Shown: positions 5,754 to 7,820 of the stretch, piece by piece
Layout: every line of letters starts with the position of its first letter
Numbering within the stretch: the stretch's first letter is position 1
NCBI GenBank assembly: GCA_900548765.1
Contig: URLU01000103.1
Span: 1 to 7,820 of the forward strand
Reading direction: 5' to 3'
DNA length: 7,820 nt
Origin: an uncultured Lachnobacterium sp.
Lineage (GTDB): Bacteria > Bacillota > Clostridia > Lachnospirales > Lachnospiraceae
Notes under the pieces: generated by a model
Databases searched by the model: none
What the model was told of the DNA's origin: nothing
What the model saw: only the letters and a program-made list of their open reading frames with translations
Program-made: the position numbers and the translations under genes

Positions 5754-6857
5754 ATGAAGAGAAGAACAGCATTGTTATTAGCATGTGCTATGGCTTGTAC
5801 AATGATTACTGGCTGTGGTAAAAAGGAAGAAGCACCACAGCAGGCTACTGAACAGGCCGCGGCAGTGGAGGCAGATACAGATGCGGATGTCATTGCAGAC
5901 AGAACCAGAAATCTGCTTACAGGACTGCCGGCAACAGAGGAGGAAGCCAGCAAGAGACCGGTAGGAATTATGATAGAAAATACGCAGTCAGCTATGCCAT
6001 CCTATGGAATCACACGGGCAGATGTTATATATGAGTTCCCTGTAGAGGGAGGAATTACAAGATTTCTCGCCCTGTATTCAGACTACAGCGGAATGGACAG
6101 AATCGGAAGTGTACGAAGCTCCCGTGAGTATTTTGCCTATACAGCAATTGCCTATGATGCAATATATGTACATTGTGGCGGATCGATTGAGACCTATAAC
6201 AATATTTTGGATTTGGGCTTAGTTGATAACTGTGATGCCCGTATAAAGTCAGGCTTCACATATAGAAGCTCAGACAGAAAGTCTCCACATAACTTAAGTA
6301 CATCATCAGAGGATATTGACAGTATTATAGAAAAGCTTGGCTATGCTACAGAGCATGACGCAAGCTATGCTGGAGCCCTTAATTTTAACAAGGACGATGA
6401 TAATGAAGTAACTCTTGATGATGGAGAGGATGCAGCAGTTGTAGTAGCATACCAGGCACATCCAAAGCCATGGTTTGTATACAATGAAGAGGATGGACTC
6501 TATTACAGATACCAGTTTGGTGAGCCACAGGTAGATGGTATTGATGGTTCCCAGGTTGCTGTGAAGAATATCATCATTCAGGAATGTACAGTAGATGCTT
6601 ACTTTGATGAGCAGAATCACGACAGAGTTGACATCGGTACACTTACAGGTGGCAAAGGAAAATACATCACAAATGGCAAGGCTGTAGATATAACCTGGAC
6701 TTGTGATGGCAACGGAGAGCCGACACATTACTATTATGAGGATGGTACAGAGGTTGAGCTTAATCAGGGAAAGACTTTCTTTGAAGTGACAGATCTTGAT
6801 TATTCAGATAGAAATGTTATCTATGCAACAGAGGATGATTATAATGCATCCAAGTAA
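5754..6857 (+). CDS. DUF3048 (YerB-like) lipoprotein
   Basis: A 367-residue exported lipoprotein of the DUF3048/YerB family; its biochemical role is not established. MKRR and a hydrophobic stretch lead to the lipobox ITGC, so the mature protein should begin at lipid-modified Cys21. An acidic, Ala/Gln-rich spacer follows to about residue 50. The N-terminal DUF3048 domain (about 53-210) shows the family landmarks RPVGIMIEN, GITRADVIYEFPVEGGITRF and RIGSVRSSREYF. The C-terminal DUF3048 domain (about 228-360) shows KNIIIQ, a W-x-C segment near 315, and DGTEVELNQGKTFFEV. GAGGAA lies 7 bases before the ATG, and an out-of-frame ATG at 5746 is ignored. It is a single-gene unit with its own promoter and terminator, convergent with a penicillin-binding protein gene. 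An envelope role is plausible but unproven. Confidence 0.9.
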   Translation: MKRRTALLLACAMACTMITGCGKKEEAPQQATEQAAAVEADTDADVIADRTRNLLTGLPATEEEASKRPVGIMIENTQSAMPSYGITRADVIYEFPVEGGITRFLALYSDYSGMDRIGSVRSSREYFAYTAIAYDAIYVHCGGSIETYNNILDLGLVDNCDARIKSGFTYRSSDRKSPHNLSTSSEDIDSIIEKLGYATEHDASYAGALNFNKDDDNEVTLDDGEDAAVVVAYQAHPKPWFVYNEEDGLYYRYQFGEPQVDGIDGSQVAVKNIIIQECTVDAYFDEQNHDRVDIGTLTGGKGKYITNGKAVDITWTCDGNGEPTHYYYEDGTEVELNQGKTFFEVTDLDYSDRNVIYATEDDYNASK

Positions 6858-6914
6858 GGTATAGGGGTGCGGCAGCAAAACTGCACATACAAAAACAATA
6901 AATAGGTAAATAAT

Positions 6915-6950
6915 AAAGGCGGCTATCGTATGAACTGATAGCCGCCTTTT
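6915..6950 (+). terminator. Probably bidirectional terminator between DUF3048 and PBP genes
   Basis: AAAGGCGGCTATC (6915-6927) pairs perfectly with its complement at 6937-6949 around a 9-nt loop and is followed by TTTT (6947-6950). The opposite side is A-rich (AATAATAAA), giving T-rich sequence after the stem on the minus strand, so it can serve both convergent genes. Confidence 0.85.
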
Positions 6951-6960
6951 CTATACCAGA

Positions 6961-7000
6961 GTATGCAATAGAGGCTGCTGGTGGCAGGTTCTCTGTATAC
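6961..7000 (+). repeat. Hairpin repeat family, copy 4
   Basis: GTATGCAATAGAGGCTGCT, then GGTGGCAGG and TTCTCTGTATAC. It begins 11 bases after the terminator stem-loop, as the other copies do. The inner stem CTGCT/GGCAG keeps pairing through a G-T pair; the outer stem has one mismatch and one G-T pair. The 14-mer TATACCAGAGTATG occurs at both its edges (6952-6965 and 6996-7009), marking a 44-nt unit. Confidence 0.75.
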
Positions 7001-7004
7001 CAGA

Positions 7005-7034
7005 GTATGTTATAAAAGCTTTGCCAGCTGCCAT
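7005..7034 (+). repeat. Degenerate partial copy 5 of the hairpin repeat
   Basis: GTATGTTATAAAAGCT (7005-7020) matches 13 of 16 positions of the repeat start GTATGCAATAGAAGCT and lies exactly one 44-nt unit after copy 4. The remainder (TTGCCAGCTGCC) is only vaguely similar. It ends just before the PBP stop codon at 7038. Confidence 0.4.
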
Positions 7035-7037
7035 GCA

Positions 7038-7820
7038 TCACTGGGGATTTGTTGAAGTTCCTGAGTCTGGTGGTGCTGTAGTAATCTTACCGTTACTGTC
7101 AATCCACTGCTTGTAGACTGAATCGTAGTAAGGGAAGCTTGTAACAGTAGGGTCAACCACATAGGTATCCGTCGTCGGATTGTAGCTTGGATAGGTCTCC
7201 TTTGGAGTATCCGTTGAGCCACCATTTGTATTTCCATTTCCGTTTCCATTCGTGCCGGAATTAACTGAACCCGTACTGCTTGTTGTCGTGTCTGTAGTTG
7301 TTGGTTCTGCAGGTGCGACAGAGCCTGCATTGTGTATTGTACACTGGCTGTTTAGCAAGTCTTCTCTCGCCAGATAATCTGAATCAGCAGTTCCCTCTTC
7401 ACCACCGACGATATATACGCTGGTAGTTGTATTTGGACAGTATGCATTTGCCAGAGTGCCGGTGTCATTACATATAGTAAGTGTAACATGGTGGTCACAC
7501 AAATCACTAGGGACTGTGCTTGCATCAAAATACTCAGTAATGAGCATTGAACCTCTTGGGTCTGAATCACAGGTGCCCTCAATAGGAAGAAGTCCTGACT
7601 TTGAGCATACAGTTGCAGAGGTTATGCCACTTGGTGTAGGGAAATCCTTGTACTCAAGTCCTTCATGAACACGGCTCATTACAGCCTTCCAGATGTTCTT
7701 TGGATAGGTGGTATTTGAACCTGCCTGCTTTGAGTTATCATCATAGCCACCCCAGACTACACAGGTGTAATATGGAGTATATCCAGCCCAGAGACAGTCT
7801 CTGTTGCTGGTTGTTGTACC
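7038..7820 (-). CDS. Class A penicillin-binding protein, PBP1A-like, C-terminal part (5' truncated)
   Basis: 260 residues of the C-terminus of a bifunctional cell-wall transglycosylase/transpeptidase. The frame runs through the right edge, so the ATG near 7679 is internal. The first visible residues, GTTTSNRD, are the end of the KTG(T) active-site motif, and AGYTPYY with VVWGGYDDN is the hallmark strand following it in PBP1A proteins. SRVHEGLEYKDF closes the transpeptidase domain. A Cys-containing extension follows (VCSKSGL, CDHHVTLTIC, Cys at about 72, 84, 108, 117, 128 and 160 of the visible part), then a Thr/Ser/Gly/Asn-rich linker (about 169-209) and a Tyr/Pro/Thr-rich tail ending STNPQ. 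Such low-complexity tails outside the membrane are common in clostridial PBP1A. The catalytic Ser (SxxK) and the glycosyltransferase domain lie beyond the window. It is convergent with the DUF3048 gene. Confidence 0.93.
   Translation of the reverse strand, partial: GTTTSNRDCLWAGYTPYYTCVVWGGYDDNSKQAGSNTTYPKNIWKAVMSRVHEGLEYKDFPTPSGITSATVCSKSGLLPIEGTCDSDPRGSMLITEYFDASTVPSDLCDHHVTLTICNDTGTLANAYCPNTTTSVYIVGGEEGTADSDYLAREDLLNSQCTIHNAGSVAPAEPTTTDTTTSSTGSVNSGTNGNGNGNTNGGSTDTPKETYPSYNPTTDTYVVDPTVTSFPYYDSVYKQWIDSNGKITTAPPDSGTSTNPQ

Overview
The window looks like chromosomal DNA from a low-to-mid GC, gut- or rumen-type clostridium of the Lachnospiraceae (Roseburia/Agathobacter/Butyrivibrio-like). This is inferred from the type III glutamine synthetase, the Amt transporter fused to a PII domain, the DUF3048 lipoprotein and the style of the class A PBP C-terminus. 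No species can be named from sequence alone.

Layout from left to right: (1) the 3' part of a carbohydrate ABC-transporter permease (MalG type), cut by the left edge. (2) An intergenic stretch with a strong terminator and the first copy of a ~40-nt hairpin repeat. (3) glnN (glutamine synthetase III), its terminator, and two tandem copies of the same repeat. (4) An ammonium transporter with a C-terminal PII domain, followed by its terminator. (5) A gene-free stretch of about 760 bases, most of which is one imperfect inverted repeat that can fold end to end into a single giant hairpin (core 5010-5622, about 220 base pairs, apex near 5318-5320). (6) A promoter and a DUF3048 lipoprotein gene, then a probably bidirectional terminator and another copy of the hairpin repeat. 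(7) On the opposite strand, the C-terminal end of a class A penicillin-binding protein, cut at the right edge just inside its KTG motif.

Genes 3 and 4 form a nitrogen-assimilation pair: Amt brings in ammonium, GlnN fixes it into glutamine, and the fused PII domain probably gates the channel according to nitrogen and energy state. The lipoprotein and the PBP act outside the membrane and converge on a shared terminator. The permease belongs to a separate sugar-uptake operon.

The most unusual content is non-coding. First, the giant hairpin between the Amt gene and the lipoprotein gene has nearly perfect stems of 27 to 56 bp separated by short, fully diverged internal loops; I cannot assign it to a family. 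Second, a small family of hairpin repeats sits directly after the intrinsic terminators of three different genes, with stem-preserving sequence changes between copies.
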